A stretch of DNA of 64,000 nt from Rubrivirga sp046845755 (GTDB lineage Bacteria > Bacteroidota > Rhodothermia > Rhodothermales > Rubricoccaceae): positions 682,001 through 746,000 of the forward strand of contig NZ_CP177357.1 of assembly GCF_046845755.1 (NCBI RefSeq). Direction: 5' to 3'. A program made the translations under genes and the position numbers. Positions 24,879 to 33,965 of the stretch are shown piece after piece; position 1 is the first letter of the stretch; the number at the start of each line of letters is the position of its first letter. Under the pieces are notes generated by a model that saw only the letters and a program-made list of their open reading frames with translations, had not been told where the DNA came from and did not search any database.

Positions 24879-27407
24879 TCAAAATGTCTTGCCGAAATAG
24901 ACCGCGTTGAGCAGGAGCCCGTCGGTGCCGCGCCAGAAGGCGCGGAAGGCGGGGTCGAAGTCCATCAGCACCACGCGGCCGCCGCCGAGCCGGCCGGCCT
25001 TGAGCGCGGCCGCGCCGGGCAGCCGCGCGAGCATCTCGCGCGAGGCGTAGCCGCTCAGCAGCGGCGCGGCGCTGTAGACGCCGACGTTCGCGCCGGTCTG
25101 CGGGTCGGACGGCTCGAACAGGCCAGTGCCCCGCTTGAACACGGCGACGGCCTCCGGGTAGCCGTACCCGAGGGGGTGCGTCGGGTCGAGCGTCATCTCG
25201 ACGATCGAGCCGCCGAGCGCTTGCGCGCCCCGCGCGGCGTCGAGCTCGGCGTACGGGCGGGCCGTCGAGTCCGTCGGCGTCTCGCGGAGCTCGGCGGTGA
25301 GGAAGCCCGCGCGCGCGGCCCACTGCGCGCCGCCCTGGATCCCGACGAGCACGCCGCCGTCGCGGACCCAGCCGCGGATCCGGGCGGTCGCCGTCGAGTC
25401 GAGCGTGCCGTAGCCGCCGTCGGCCAGGATCAGGACGGTGTAGCGGTCGAGGTCGGGGAGCGCGGCCGGGTCGACGAGCGAGACGGGCTGGCCGAACCGC
25501 TCGGACAGCAGGTGCCACACCTCGCCGACGCCGTACACCGACGCGCCCTCGCCCGCCAGCAGGGCCACGCGGGGCGCGTCGAGCACGGCCCACGCGCGGC
25601 TGCCGAGGTCGTTGCCGACCGGCGTCCGGCCCGAGTCGAGCGCGAACGCCTCGACGTGGTCGAGCCGCGCCGCCCGCGCCACAACCGCGTGGACCGAGTC
25701 GGCCGACGCGCCCGACTGGCGGACGGCCACGACGATCGTCCCGCGGTCGAAGCTGCGTCGGGCCCCGCCGGCCTGCGCCTCGAACGGCGACTGCGCGAGC
25801 CGGACGACCGCGCCGGCGTCGTGGAGCCGGCGGAGCGCGCGCGGCGCGAAGTAGCGGTCCCACGGGATCGCGTACGCCACGCGCGCCCGGCCGCCGACCA
25901 CGCGGCCGCCGTCAAACGCGGGGTCAACCTGAGCTCCGATCGCGGGCGCCCGCGACGTTTCGGCCGTGACGGCGCCGTACGCGAGCGGGAAGGTCCACGC
26001 GGAGACGTCGTAGAACAAGCTGTCGCCGTACTCCAGCGTCCGCTCCATGGCTGCGCGGACGAGCCGGCCCTGGGCCTGGTCGAGCGGCACCACGAGCGTT
26101 TGCCCGGCCGCGAACCGGCGGCCCTCGACGGTCACGTCCGCGTCGAGCGCGTGGACGCGGACGCGGCTCCGGGCGAGGGCTTGCGCCAGCGCCTGCCCGC
26201 GCGTGCGCCGCTCGTCGAGCGCGATGAGGTAGGCGCCCGACGGGCGCTCGCCGTAGAACGCGCGGGCGTTCTGCAACAGCCGCTCGCGCAGGGCCACGGC
26301 CGCCTGGAGCGTCGAGACGGACGTGGCGACCTGGTTGCGGACCGTGAACGCGTAGCCCAGCTCGCCGTGCGCGTCGGTCTCGCGCAGGAGCGCCCGGCTC
26401 GACGCCTGCTCGAACAGGATGCCGACCGCACCATTGACATCGGGATATGTCGAGCCTTTGCCATAGTAAAAATCGTCGAAGCTCTCCTCGGAGTAGTACA
26501 GCGACCCGATGCGGTCGAGCTCGTCGGCGTGGTAGCCGGCGATCGCGCCGGTCAGATCAATCGTCGCGGCGGGCGTGTTGGGGTTGTCGCGCGAGGGGAT
26601 GCCGGGCTGGAAAAAGAACGTGGCCTCCGGGCCCATCTCGTGGTGGTCGGTCGAGACCTGGGGGCGCCAGCTGTGCCACCACGCCATCCGGCCCCGGCTC
26701 TCCTTCAGCTCCGTCGGCAACCAGTCGCGGTTGAGGTCGAACAGGTAGTGGTTCGTGCGGCCGTACGGCCAGACCTCGCGGTGCTCGCGGTCCTGGGGGT
26801 CGGCGAGGTCGGCCGCGCCGCGCCAGCCGTTGACCCAGTCCGCGAAGCGGTCGCGGCCGTCGGGGTTGAGCATCGGGTCCAGCAAAATCACGGCGTTTGC
26901 CAGCTGGCGGTCGATCTCCGTCCCCTGGGCGGCGGCGAGGTGGTAGAGGTAGACGAGCGCGGCCTCGGTGCCCGACGCCTCGTTGCCGTGGACCGAGTAG
27001 CCCTGGTACACGACGACCGGCATCGCCGTCAGCGTCGCATCGTCGACGGCGTCGGGCGCGTCGCTGAGGCGCAGGTTCGCGGCCTGGATCGCGTCGAGGC
27101 GGGCGTGGTTTTCGGGCGCCGTCACGACGGCGTGGACCAGCCGCCGGCCCTCGTACGTCGTCCCGTGGAACCCGACGGCCACGCGCGGCGACGCGGCGGC
27201 GACGGCCTCAACGTACCGGACGACCTCCTCGGGCCGCGTGTGCCGCTCGCCGATCGTGTAGCCCAGGACCGCCTGGGGCGTCGGCACGGCCGGGTCGTAC
27301 GAGGCGGTCCCCTCGACGGTGTACTCGATGGCGAGCGGTACGGCCGGCTGGGCGCTGGCGGAGAGCGCCAGCAGGGTGAGGACGACGAGGGCGGTGAGGC
27401 GGGGCAT
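24879..27407 (-). CDS. Secreted M14-family zinc carboxypeptidase-like protein
   Basis: This 842-residue protein has a signal peptide (MPRLTALVVLTLLALSASA). The M14 zinc-peptidase domain has ligands His140 and Glu143 in SVHGNEASG and a later His in STDHHEMG (255-257), plus the substrate-binding segment LLDPMLNPDGRDRF. The C-terminal half (about 500-842) contains a GATase/DJ-1-like region (VLILADGGYGTLDS, GGVLVGIQGGAQWA). This two-domain layout is common in secreted M14 peptidases of Bacteroidota and relatives; the likely role is periplasmic or extracellular peptide trimming. ATG 27407 starts the signal peptide. The leader is C-rich with no Shine-Dalgarno. Confidence 0.85.
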   Translation of the reverse strand: MPRLTALVVLTLLALSASAQPAVPLAIEYTVEGTASYDPAVPTPQAVLGYTIGERHTRPEEVVRYVEAVAAASPRVAVGFHGTTYEGRRLVHAVVTAPENHARLDAIQAANLRLSDAPDAVDDATLTAMPVVVYQGYSVHGNEASGTEAALVYLYHLAAAQGTEIDRQLANAVILLDPMLNPDGRDRFADWVNGWRGAADLADPQDREHREVWPYGRTNHYLFDLNRDWLPTELKESRGRMAWWHSWRPQVSTDHHEMGPEATFFFQPGIPSRDNPNTPAATIDLTGAIAGYHADELDRIGSLYYSEESFDDFYYGKGSTYPDVNGAVGILFEQASSRALLRETDAHGELGYAFTVRNQVATSVSTLQAAVALRERLLQNARAFYGERPSGAYLIALDERRTRGQALAQALARSRVRVHALDADVTVEGRRFAAGQTLVVPLDQAQGRLVRAAMERTLEYGDSLFYDVSAWTFPLAYGAVTAETSRAPAIGAQVDPAFDGGRVVGGRARVAYAIPWDRYFAPRALRRLHDAGAVVRLAQSPFEAQAGGARRSFDRGTIVVAVRQSGASADSVHAVVARAARLDHVEAFALDSGRTPVGNDLGSRAWAVLDAPRVALLAGEGASVYGVGEVWHLLSERFGQPVSLVDPAALPDLDRYTVLILADGGYGTLDSTATARIRGWVRDGGVLVGIQGGAQWAARAGFLTAELRETPTDSTARPYAELDAARGAQALGGSIVEMTLDPTHPLGYGYPEAVAVFKRGTGLFEPSDPQTGANVGVYSAAPLLSGYASREMLARLPGAAALKAGRLGGGRVVLMDFDPAFRAFWRGTDGLLLNAVYFGKTF

Positions 27408-27462
27408 GGGCGCGGGGAGGGACGGCCCCGAACCTATCGCCAGCCGGGCCCCGCGTGCCGCG

Positions 27463-27960
27463 CTACCGGCCGGGCGGCGGCCACAGGCCCAGCCGCTGGC
27501 GGAGCGCCACGACCTGCCCGAGGTGGTACGCGTTGTGGTCGGCGGCGAGCATCAGCTGGCGCAGGAGCGTGTAGCCGGGCGCCCACGGCAACTCGTCGAA
27601 CAGCTCGCCGGTCTCCGCCAGGTCGATCAGCTCGTCGAGGTCGGCGACGAAGCCCTCGCTGGCGCGCGTCCAGTCGGCCGGGGTGGCCGGCTTACGGGGC
27701 CAGTAGTCGGCGGGCCACGCCTTGGCGCGGTACCCGGGGTCGGTGGCGTACTCCAAGATGTCGGCCTGCGCGCGGGTCAGGTGCTCCACCAGGTCATAAA
27801 GCGAGTGCTGCGTGCCCTCGGGCCGCTCGTTGACGCGGTCGCCGGGGATGCCGTCGAGGGCGCGGTGGGCGTCGACGTGGGCCTGGCGGCCCTGGAGCAG
27901 GGCCGCGACCTCGTGGCGGAGCCGGTCGTCGGGGGAGAGGTCGCGGGGCGGGCGGTCCAT
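27463..27960 (-). CDS. DinB-family metal-dependent four-helix protein
   Basis: This 165-residue protein has the DinB/YfiT four-helix-bundle pattern, including the C-terminal DHNAYHLGQVVALRQRLGLW motif with two metal-ligand histidines (142 and 146) and a third His in the QHSLYDLVEH helix (52 or 60). Family members bind Ni/Zn and include thiol-dependent transferases; the substrate is unknown. ATG 27960 (MDRPPRDL) is preferred over 28023 because the 21-residue extension is Pro-rich and unlike the family. Confidence 0.82.
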   Translation of the reverse strand: MDRPPRDLSPDDRLRHEVAALLQGRQAHVDAHRALDGIPGDRVNERPEGTQHSLYDLVEHLTRAQADILEYATDPGYRAKAWPADYWPRKPATPADWTRASEGFVADLDELIDLAETGELFDELPWAPGYTLLRQLMLAADHNAYHLGQVVALRQRLGLWPPPGR

Positions 27961-28075
27961 GTCGGGGCGTCGAAGGAGAAGGTGGTGTACGCCCCTCGGC
28001 GCGGGCGGATCGGGAGGCTCCAAAACCGCCTCGGCGCGGGCCGCGTGGGGGTGGGCGCCTCCGTCGCGGTGGGCC

Positions 28076-28085
28076 TAGACTTCGG
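28076..28085 (+). promoter_or_regulatory. Candidate -7 box TAGACTTCGG
   Basis: TAGACTTCGG lies 23 bases before the carbonic anhydrase ATG and fits the recurrent TAnnYTYCG box. Confidence 0.45.
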
Positions 28086-28108
28086 CTCCCCCCACTCTGC
28101 CCGATCCG

Positions 28109-28777
28109 ATGTCCCGCGACCTGACCGCCCCGCTCACCGCCGAGACCCAGGCGGCGCTCACGCCCGCCGCCGTCCTCCAGCTGATGAAGGACGGCAACCG
28201 GCGCTTTCTCGCCGCCGAGCCCGTCGAGCGAGACTTTCTCGCCCAGGTCCGCGCGACGGCCGCCGGGCAGTACCCGATGGCCGCCATCCTGGGCTGCATC
28301 GACAGCCGCGTCCCCCACGAGATCGTCTTCGACAAAGGGGTCGGCGACGTGTTCTCGGCGCGTGTCGCCGGCAACTTCGTCAACACCGACATCCTGGGCT
28401 CGCTCGAGTTTGCGACGGCCGTCGCCGGCTCGAAGCTGATCGTCGTCCTCGGGCACACCGAGTGCGGGGCCGTCAAGGGCGCGTGCGACCACGTCGAGCT
28501 GGGCCACCTGACGAGCACGCTCGCGAACATCGCGCCGGCCGTCGACGCCGTCGAGGCCGACGGCGAGCGGTCGTCGACGAACCCCGACTTTGTGCAGGCC
28601 GTCGCCGAGGCGAACGTCCGGCGGACGGTGCAGGCGATGGTCGGCCGGAGCGTCGTGCTGCGCGGGCTCGTCGCCAGCGGGGCGCTTGCGATCGTCGGCG
28701 CGATGCACGACGTGGCCACGGGCGCGGTGACCTTCTACGAGGACGCGATGCTGACGGCAGAGACGCTGGTGGGCTGA
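28109..28777 (+). CDS. Beta-class carbonic anhydrase
   Basis: This 222-residue beta-carbonic anhydrase has zinc ligands Cys63 (GCIDSR), His116 and Cys119 (GHTECGA) and the Asp65-Arg67 dyad. It interconverts CO2 and bicarbonate in the cytosol; there is no signal peptide. The downstream methylmalonyl-CoA mutase belongs to propionyl-CoA/succinyl-CoA metabolism, where bicarbonate is used by the carboxylase, but the 92-base gap leaves co-transcription uncertain. ATG 28109 is 23 bases after a -7-like box. Confidence 0.93.
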   Translation: MSRDLTAPLTAETQAALTPAAVLQLMKDGNRRFLAAEPVERDFLAQVRATAAGQYPMAAILGCIDSRVPHEIVFDKGVGDVFSARVAGNFVNTDILGSLEFATAVAGSKLIVVLGHTECGAVKGACDHVELGHLTSTLANIAPAVDAVEADGERSSTNPDFVQAVAEANVRRTVQAMVGRSVVLRGLVASGALAIVGAMHDVATGAVTFYEDAMLTAETLVG

Positions 28778-28869
28778 CCCGAGCGCGCGTGCGAGGGGAG
28801 GGCGGCTCGCACGCGCTTCACGGCACACAGGCGCCGGTCGGGCGTAGGCCCGGCCCCCTCCGCACGCCG

Positions 28870-30423
28870 ATGCCGACCGACACTGCCCGCGCCGCCGCGA
28901 CCGCCGCCGACTTGCCCGCCGACCTCGACGCCCGCCTGGGCGAGCCCGGCGCGTTCCCGTTCACGCGCGGCGTCTACCCCGAGATGTACCGGACGCGGCT
29001 GTGGACGATGCGCCAGTACGCCGGCTTCTCGACGGCCGAGGCCTCGAACGAGCGGTACCACGCCCTGCTTGCGGCCGGCGCGCGCGGCCTCAGCGTCGCC
29101 TTCGACCTGCCGACCCAGATCGGCTACGACCCCGATGATCCTATTGCCGAGGGCGAGGTCGGCAAGGTGGGCGTGAGCATCGCGTCGATCGAGGACATGC
29201 GACGCTTGTTCGACGGGATCGAACTCGACAAGGTCACGACCTCGATGACCATCAACGCGACCGCGCCGATCCTGCTCGCGCTTTACGTGGCCGTCGCCAA
29301 GGAGCAGGGGGCGGACCCGAAAAAGCTCGGGGGCACGATCCAGAACGACATCCTGAAGGAGTACGCCGCGCGGGGGACCTACATCTACCCGCCGCGCCCG
29401 TCGATGCGGTTTATCACCGACACGTTCGCGTGGTGCGCCGAGCACACGCCGCGCTGGAATACGATCTCGATCTCGGGCTACCACATTCGCGAGGCCGGCG
29501 CGACGGCCGTCGAGGAGCTCGCGTTCACGCTCGCCGACGGCATCGCCTACGTCCAGGCCGCGCTCGACGCGGGGCTCGAGGTGAACTCGTTCGGCAAGCG
29601 CCTGAGCTTCTTCTTCAACGCCCACAACGACTTTTTCGAGGAGGTCGCCAAGTTCCGCGCGGCCCGGCGGATGTGGGCCACCATCATGCGCGACCGCTTC
29701 GGGGCGACCGACCCCAAGGCCCAGATGCTGCGCTTCCACACGCAGACGGCCGGCTCGACGCTCGCGGCCCAGCAGCCGCTCGTCAACGTGCCCCGCGTGA
29801 CCCTGCAGGCGCTCGCGGCGGTCTTAGGCGGGACCCAGTCGCTGCACACGAACGGCTACGACGAGGCGCTCGCGCTCCCGTCCGAGCAGGCGGCCACGCT
29901 CGCGCTGCGGACCCAGCAGGTCGTCGGCTACGAGTCCGGCGTGACGGACGCCGTCGACCCGCTCGCGGGCTCGTACCACGTCGAGCGGCTGACGGCCGAG
30001 ATCGAGGCGGCGGCGACCCGGTTGATCGAGGAGGTCGACGCGCTCGGCGGGGCGGTCGCGGCCATCGAGGAGGGCTTTTTCCAGGACCGCATCGCGCGCT
30101 CGGCGTACCAAGCGCAGCAGGCCATCGAGTCGGGCGAGGCCGTGGTCGTCGGCGTCAACCGCTTCCAGAGCGACGGGGACGAGGCGGAGATCGACTTGCT
30201 CCGCGTGCCGGACTCGGTCCGCCAGGAGCAGGTGGCCCGGATCCAGGCCTTGCGCGAGCGCCGCGACGCGGGCGCGTGGGCGTCGGCGATGGACGGCGTC
30301 GAGCGGGCGGCGCGGGGCGACGAGAACGTGGTGCCCCACGTGCTGGCGGCCGTCGAGGCGCAGGCGACGGTCGGCGAGATCGCTGGGCGCCTGCGCGAGG
30401 TCTGGGGCGAGTTCGAGGGCTGA
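28870..30423 (+). CDS. Methylmalonyl-CoA mutase, catalytic (large) subunit without B12 domain
   Basis: This 517-residue protein is the acyl-CoA-binding TIM barrel of the mutase family: GVYPEMYRTRLWTMRQYAGF, TIQNDILKEYAARGTYIYPP, SGYHIREAG (His205), GSTLAAQQPLVNV and GVTDAVDPLAGSYHVE. Specificity positions match methylmalonyl-CoA mutase: Tyr50 in RQYAGF and Arg168 in AARGTY, where isobutyryl-CoA mutases have Phe and Gln (from memory of family comparisons). It ends before any cobalamin-binding domain, so it must pair with a separately encoded B12 subunit outside the window. The product is succinyl-CoA. ATG 28870 fits the family; a far longer in-frame extension is noise. Confidence 0.9.
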   Translation: MPTDTARAAATAADLPADLDARLGEPGAFPFTRGVYPEMYRTRLWTMRQYAGFSTAEASNERYHALLAAGARGLSVAFDLPTQIGYDPDDPIAEGEVGKVGVSIASIEDMRRLFDGIELDKVTTSMTINATAPILLALYVAVAKEQGADPKKLGGTIQNDILKEYAARGTYIYPPRPSMRFITDTFAWCAEHTPRWNTISISGYHIREAGATAVEELAFTLADGIAYVQAALDAGLEVNSFGKRLSFFFNAHNDFFEEVAKFRAARRMWATIMRDRFGATDPKAQMLRFHTQTAGSTLAAQQPLVNVPRVTLQALAAVLGGTQSLHTNGYDEALALPSEQAATLALRTQQVVGYESGVTDAVDPLAGSYHVERLTAEIEAAATRLIEEVDALGGAVAAIEEGFFQDRIARSAYQAQQAIESGEAVVVGVNRFQSDGDEAEIDLLRVPDSVRQEQVARIQALRERRDAGAWASAMDGVERAARGDENVVPHVLAAVEAQATVGEIAGRLREVWGEFEG

Positions 30424-30435
30424 CCGTCCCGGGCG

Positions 30436-30855
30436 TCAGGCCCCACCGCGAGGAGGGCCGAGGGCGTCGGCGAGCGCGCGCCGGAGCCGCGCGTTCCGCG
30501 TCGTCCGCGACGTGGCCGCGCGCGCGTAGACCACGAGCACGCCTCGGGCGAACACCTCCTGCCCCACGCGCGGCCGGATCTCGGCGCGGAGGCGGGTCAG
30601 CCCGCCCGCCGCCTCCGCCTCGGTGTCGAACTCGAAGACCTCGAGCACGGCGGGGCTCGCGTCGCCGATCACGCGGTACGTCGCGGCGGTCACGAGCGGG
30701 ATCGTCGACGTGGTCAGCCCGGCGGGCTCGACGAGGAAGCCCTGGTCGGCGAGGTAGCCGAGGAGGGCCTCGGTGCCGTCGAGGTCGACGGGGTCGGCGA
30801 CCGGGCTGGACGTGGCGCAGCCGGCCAGCAGGACGGCGAGAGCGAAGAGGCGCAT
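30436..30855 (-). CDS. Small lipoprotein, paralogue family member A
   Basis: This 139-residue lipoprotein (MRLFALAVLLAGC lipobox) has a compact alpha/beta domain: GTEALLGYLADQGF, AATYRVIG, VLEVFEFDTEAEA, GVLVVYAR and a C-terminal RALADALG helix. The order of motifs matches two other lipoproteins in this window (32122-32589 and 47146-47553). I do not recognise a named family. It converges on the mutase gene with a 12-base gap. ATG 30855 opens on the signal peptide; 30891 would add 12 residues. Confidence 0.72.
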   Translation of the reverse strand: MRLFALAVLLAGCATSSPVADPVDLDGTEALLGYLADQGFLVEPAGLTTSTIPLVTAATYRVIGDASPAVLEVFEFDTEAEAAGGLTRLRAEIRPRVGQEVFARGVLVVYARAATSRTTRNARLRRALADALGPPRGGA

Positions 30856-30885
30856 GGGTCGGGGAAGCGACGTGGATGACAGCCG

Positions 30886-30894
30886 CGGCATCTA
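30886..30894 (-). promoter_or_regulatory. Candidate -7 box TAGATGCCG (minus strand)
   Basis: On the minus strand TAGATGCCG lies 30 bases before the lipoprotein ATG, preceded by TTGCTTTGCGCA. It is one mismatch from TAGATTCCG at 19254. Confidence 0.35.
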
Positions 30895-30941
30895 TGCGCA
30901 AAGCAACGCGCGCACCGAGATCGGCGCCACCCCCGTTTCGG

Positions 30942-31505
30942 TCAGAGTCCGACCGCCAGCGCCAGACCGGTCGGCGTCGGCCGGAGTCGGGCGCGGCGGG
31001 CGTGGGCGCCTGCCGAGACGAGGTCGAACGCCGTCCCGCCGAGGGAGATCAGGGCGCCGTTGGCAAGCAGGACGATGGCGACCGTCCGGTCCTCGGTGAT
31101 CACGTACCCCGCGGTCGCGCTGGCCACCCCGACCGCGCCGCCGAGCAGCCGGAGCCCGATGCCGAGCAGCGCCCCCCGCGCGTTGCCCACCGCCACGTTC
31201 CCCGCCGACGGGCCGAGGACCACCCCTGCCCCGACCAGCGCGGCCGTCCGGGCATCGGTCCCCTCCGGCTCGGTCGACTGCAGGGCCCCGCCGATCAGCG
31301 CCCCGGTCACGCCGATCGAGATCAGCACGGCACCGGTCGGGGACACCGTGGCCCGCCGTGACGGCGCGAACTCCCCCACCGAATGCAAGCGGGCACCGGC
31401 GTCCCCCACGTCGACGCCCTCGGGCGACCGGATCGCGGTCGGCTGCGCGGACGCGGAACCCGTCGCCAGCAGAAGGCCGAGCACGGCGAGGGGTGAGAGG
31501 AGCAC
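30942..31505 (-). CDS. Exported glycine-rich protein, GPSAGN paralogue 1
   Basis: This 187-residue protein has a signal peptide (about 21 residues, cleavage near SASAQ), then a linker and several weakly hydrophobic Gly/Ala-rich segments that could be membrane helices or outer-membrane strands. It contains VLGPSAGNVAVGNARGALLGIGLRL. The next gene upstream on this strand (31541-32014) has the same GPSAGN block and the same C-terminal TGLALAVGL-type ending, so they are tandem paralogues. The start is GTG 31505. Function unknown; probably an envelope protein. Confidence 0.65.
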   Translation of the reverse strand: MLLSPLAVLGLLLATGSASAQPTAIRSPEGVDVGDAGARLHSVGEFAPSRRATVSPTGAVLISIGVTGALIGGALQSTEPEGTDARTAALVGAGVVLGPSAGNVAVGNARGALLGIGLRLLGGAVGVASATAGYVITEDRTVAIVLLANGALISLGGTAFDLVSAGAHARRARLRPTPTGLALAVGL

Positions 31506-31540
31506 GGGTGGGGGAGAGGGAAAGGGGCGCGAGCGGCGGC

Positions 31541-32014
31541 TTAGAGCCCGACGCGGACCGCCAGCCCGGCGCCTGCCGGGGCCACCTCGACGCGGCGGCG
31601 TGTCGACGGCCGGGCGGCCGTGACGAGGTCGTAGCCGGTCCCGGCGACGAACGCCGCTCCCCCGGCGATCGCGAGCCCCGTGCTCAGCGCGTCCCCGCCG
31701 TTGTCGCTGAAGGCCCGTGCGAAGGCGACGCCCACCGTCGCCGCGCCCGCCACGCGGAGCCCGGTCCCGACGAGCGCCTCCGACCAGTCGCCCTGGGCCA
31801 GGTTGCCCGCCGAGGGGCCCACGAAGAGCCCGCCGATGAGCAGCGCCGTCCCCACGGAACTGCCTTCGGCCGCCGTCGCGCCGATGGCCACGGCCACGAT
31901 CGGAACGCCGAGCGAGAGCCCGAACGCGGCGCGCGGCGAGGTCGGCTCGCGGGGCTCGGCGGGCTGGGCCGCCGCCGAGGCGGCCAGCAGGAGGGACAGC
32001 AGGAACGGGCGCAT
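31541..32014 (-). CDS. Exported glycine-rich protein, GPSAGN paralogue 2
   Basis: This 157-residue protein has signal peptide MRPFLLSLLLAASAAA. It shares with its downstream neighbour the order: hydrophobic Gly/Ala block, FVGPSAGNLAQGDWSEALVGTGLRV, a second hydrophobic block, a YDLV..A..R segment and the ending GLAVRVGL. The genes are 35 bases apart in the same orientation, consistent with local duplication and co-transcription. No known family was recognised. ATG 32014 starts directly on the signal peptide. Confidence 0.65.
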   Translation of the reverse strand: MRPFLLSLLLAASAAAQPAEPREPTSPRAAFGLSLGVPIVAVAIGATAAEGSSVGTALLIGGLFVGPSAGNLAQGDWSEALVGTGLRVAGAATVGVAFARAFSDNGGDALSTGLAIAGGAAFVAGTGYDLVTAARPSTRRRVEVAPAGAGLAVRVGL

Positions 32015-32121
32015 CGGCGTCGGGGACAGACAGCCCGACCAGGGTAGCGGGTCAGGGCATAGGCGGCCTGGGGCAGACGGACTAGGCCGCATATGCCCAC
32101 GGCGCGGCCCCGTCGGGGCGG

Positions 32122-32589
32122 CTACACGCCTCGCGGCGTCCCAAAGGCGCGGGTGAGCGCCAGCCGCAGGGTGGGGACCCCGCCCCGGACGGCGACTACA
32201 ACGCCGTCCCGCTGATACAACTCGCCAAAGAGGCGCGACCGCTTGAGGGCATCGATCCCCGCCTCCGCGTCCTCTGCCGACTCGAACGTGTAGAGGTCGA
32301 CCGTCGCCGGGCCCGGGGGGCGCGGCCCGATGGTGCGTGCCGCGAGCGGGTCCAGCGGGCGCCCCGGAGGCTGCGTGCCGGTGACGGCGTACGACGCCGT
32401 CAGCGCCTGCTGGAGGCCGGCGTCGAAGTCGGTCTCGGCCGGGCCCGGGAGCAGAACGACCTGGAGGTTGCGGCCCTGGAGATACGTCTCCAGCGAGGCC
32501 GCGTCGGTCACGTCGGCAGCGGGGCCGGCGGTGCCGGCGGTGCCGCAGGCGGCGAGGGCGAGGGCGGCGAGGAGCGAGAGGGCGCGCAT
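32122..32589 (-). CDS. Small lipoprotein, paralogue family member B
   Basis: This 155-residue lipoprotein (MRALSLLAALALAAC) has the same motif order as the lipoproteins at 30436 and 47146: ASLETYLQGRNL, TASYAVTG, VDLYTFESAEDAEAG, GVVVAVRG and a final LTRAFGTPRG (compare ADALGPPRG in member A). It has a longer loop in the middle (PPGRPLDPLAARTIGPRPPG). Function unknown. ATG 32589 is at the signal peptide; longer in-frame starts add unlikely sequence. Confidence 0.7.
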   Translation of the reverse strand: MRALSLLAALALAACGTAGTAGPAADVTDAASLETYLQGRNLQVVLLPGPAETDFDAGLQQALTASYAVTGTQPPGRPLDPLAARTIGPRPPGPATVDLYTFESAEDAEAGIDALKRSRLFGELYQRDGVVVAVRGGVPTLRLALTRAFGTPRGV

Positions 32590-32663
32590 TGGAGCGGGGG
32601 AGAGGTACGGAGTCGGCCGCAGGTCGGGTGTCTGGGGTAACGGCGGATCTCTGCGCGAGTTCG

Positions 32664-33341
32664 CTACCCCATCGCGTCGAGCGCGTCGAGCACCTGGCGC
32701 GCCGAGGCCCGCTGCGTGTAGTCGGCCTCGACAAAGGCGGCGGCGATCGTGCCGTCGCGGCGGACGACGTACGTGGCCGGGACGGGGAGCTCCCAGGCGC
32801 CCTCGACCGTCGCGTCCGCCGGGTCCGCGTTGTAGCGCGCGAGGTCGACGCCGACCGACTCGTAGCGCTGGCGCGTCGCGTCGTCGACCCGGAAGACGAG
32901 GCCGTACTCGCGCGAGACCCGGTTGCCGACGTCCGACAAGACCGGGAACGCGAGCGCCGCGCGGTCCGCCAGCGCCGACGAGCTGTCGGGCGCTTGGGGC
33001 GAGACGGCCACCAGCCGCGCGCCGGCGGCCTCGAGCCGGCCGAGCGCCTGCTGGTAGTCGCGGAGCTGGGTGTTGCAGTACGGGCACCACGCGCCCCGGT
33101 AGAACGTCAGCACGACGGGCCCGTCGAGGAGCAGGTCGGAGAGCCGGACGGTCTCGCCGCCGACGCCGGGGAGCGCGAAGTCGGGGGCCCGGTCGCCGAC
33201 GCCGAGCGCGCCGGCGGCCGCCATCTCGGCCGTGGCCGTGTCGCGGTCACTCGCGGAGGTGGCCGGGGCCGCGTCGGCCGTGTCCGGGGCGTCGGCGCAG
33301 GCGACGAGCGCCAGCAGGGAAAGCAGGAGGAGGGATCGCAT
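32664..33341 (-). CDS. Lipid-anchored peroxiredoxin-like protein
   Basis: This 225-residue protein has a lipobox signal (MRSLLLLSLLALVAC, Cys15), an Asp/Ala/Thr-rich tether, then an AhpC/TSA thioredoxin fold with FYRGAWCPYCN (Cys86 and Cys89), VAVSPQAP and REYGLVFRVDD. A CxxC at the peroxidatic position places it in the peroxiredoxin-like family with thiol-disulfide chemistry. The lipid anchor implies a periplasmic or outer-membrane inner-leaflet location, where it could reduce peroxides. It closely resembles the cytosolic protein at 46370-47026. ATG 33341 opens the signal peptide. Confidence 0.82.
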   Translation of the reverse strand: MRSLLLLSLLALVACADAPDTADAAPATSASDRDTATAEMAAAGALGVGDRAPDFALPGVGGETVRLSDLLLDGPVVLTFYRGAWCPYCNTQLRDYQQALGRLEAAGARLVAVSPQAPDSSSALADRAALAFPVLSDVGNRVSREYGLVFRVDDATRQRYESVGVDLARYNADPADATVEGAWELPVPATYVVRRDGTIAAAFVEADYTQRASARQVLDALDAMG

Positions 33342-33485
33342 GGGGCCAAGATCGGGCGGGAGAGCGGACGCGGCGGTCTGCGCCCGACTTACCCGGTTTC
33401 GCCGATCCGCCACGCGCTCTCCCCGGCCCGTTCGCGGCGCGAGCCCGCGCGCCGCGTCTCACGGTCTCCACCCTCGCCCACGGCC

Positions 33486-33947
33486 ATGACTGCCCTCACG
33501 ATCGACCGCCTCGACGCCCGCATCGCTGGATGGATGGACCGCTGGGGCATCCGCCTACTCCGCTACGCCGTCGGCCTCGTCTTTGTCTGGTTCGGCGCGC
33601 TCAAGCTCGTCCCCGGGCTCAGCCCCGCCGAGGAGCTGGTCCGTGCGACAGCGCCGTTCGGCGACGGCTTCCTGACCGTGCTGGCGGTGTGGGAGATCGC
33701 GATCGGCGCCCTCTTGATGGTGCGGCCGACCGTCCGTGCGGCGCTGCTGCTGCTGGCGCTCCAGATGCCCGGCACGTTCCTGCCGTTCGTCGTGCTCCCC
33801 GAGGTGTGCTTTTCGACGTGGCCCTTCGTGTCGCCGCTCGACGCGGTCGCGCTGACGCTGGAAGGCCAGTACATCGTCAAAAACGTGGTGCTGATCGCCG
33901 CCGGGCTCGTCGTCGGCGGGGCCGTCCGCCAGCGCGAGCGGTTGTAG
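33486..33947 (+). CDS. DoxX/DUF417-like membrane protein
   Basis: This 153-residue protein has four membrane helices (about 25-45, 62-80, 84-104, 130-148). The first, LLRYAVGLVFVWFGALKLVPG, resembles the DoxX/YkgB (DUF417) family start. These inner-membrane proteins are linked to thiol/oxidant handling in some bacteria. It is divergent from the lipid-anchored peroxiredoxin (145-base gap), so a joint redox role is conceivable but unproven. ATG at 33486. It converges on the next lipoprotein gene with an 18-base gap. Confidence 0.7.
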   Translation: MTALTIDRLDARIAGWMDRWGIRLLRYAVGLVFVWFGALKLVPGLSPAEELVRATAPFGDGFLTVLAVWEIAIGALLMVRPTVRAALLLLALQMPGTFLPFVVLPEVCFSTWPFVSPLDAVALTLEGQYIVKNVVLIAAGLVVGGAVRQRERL

Positions 33948-33965
33948 GTCGCGCCGCCCCGAGCG

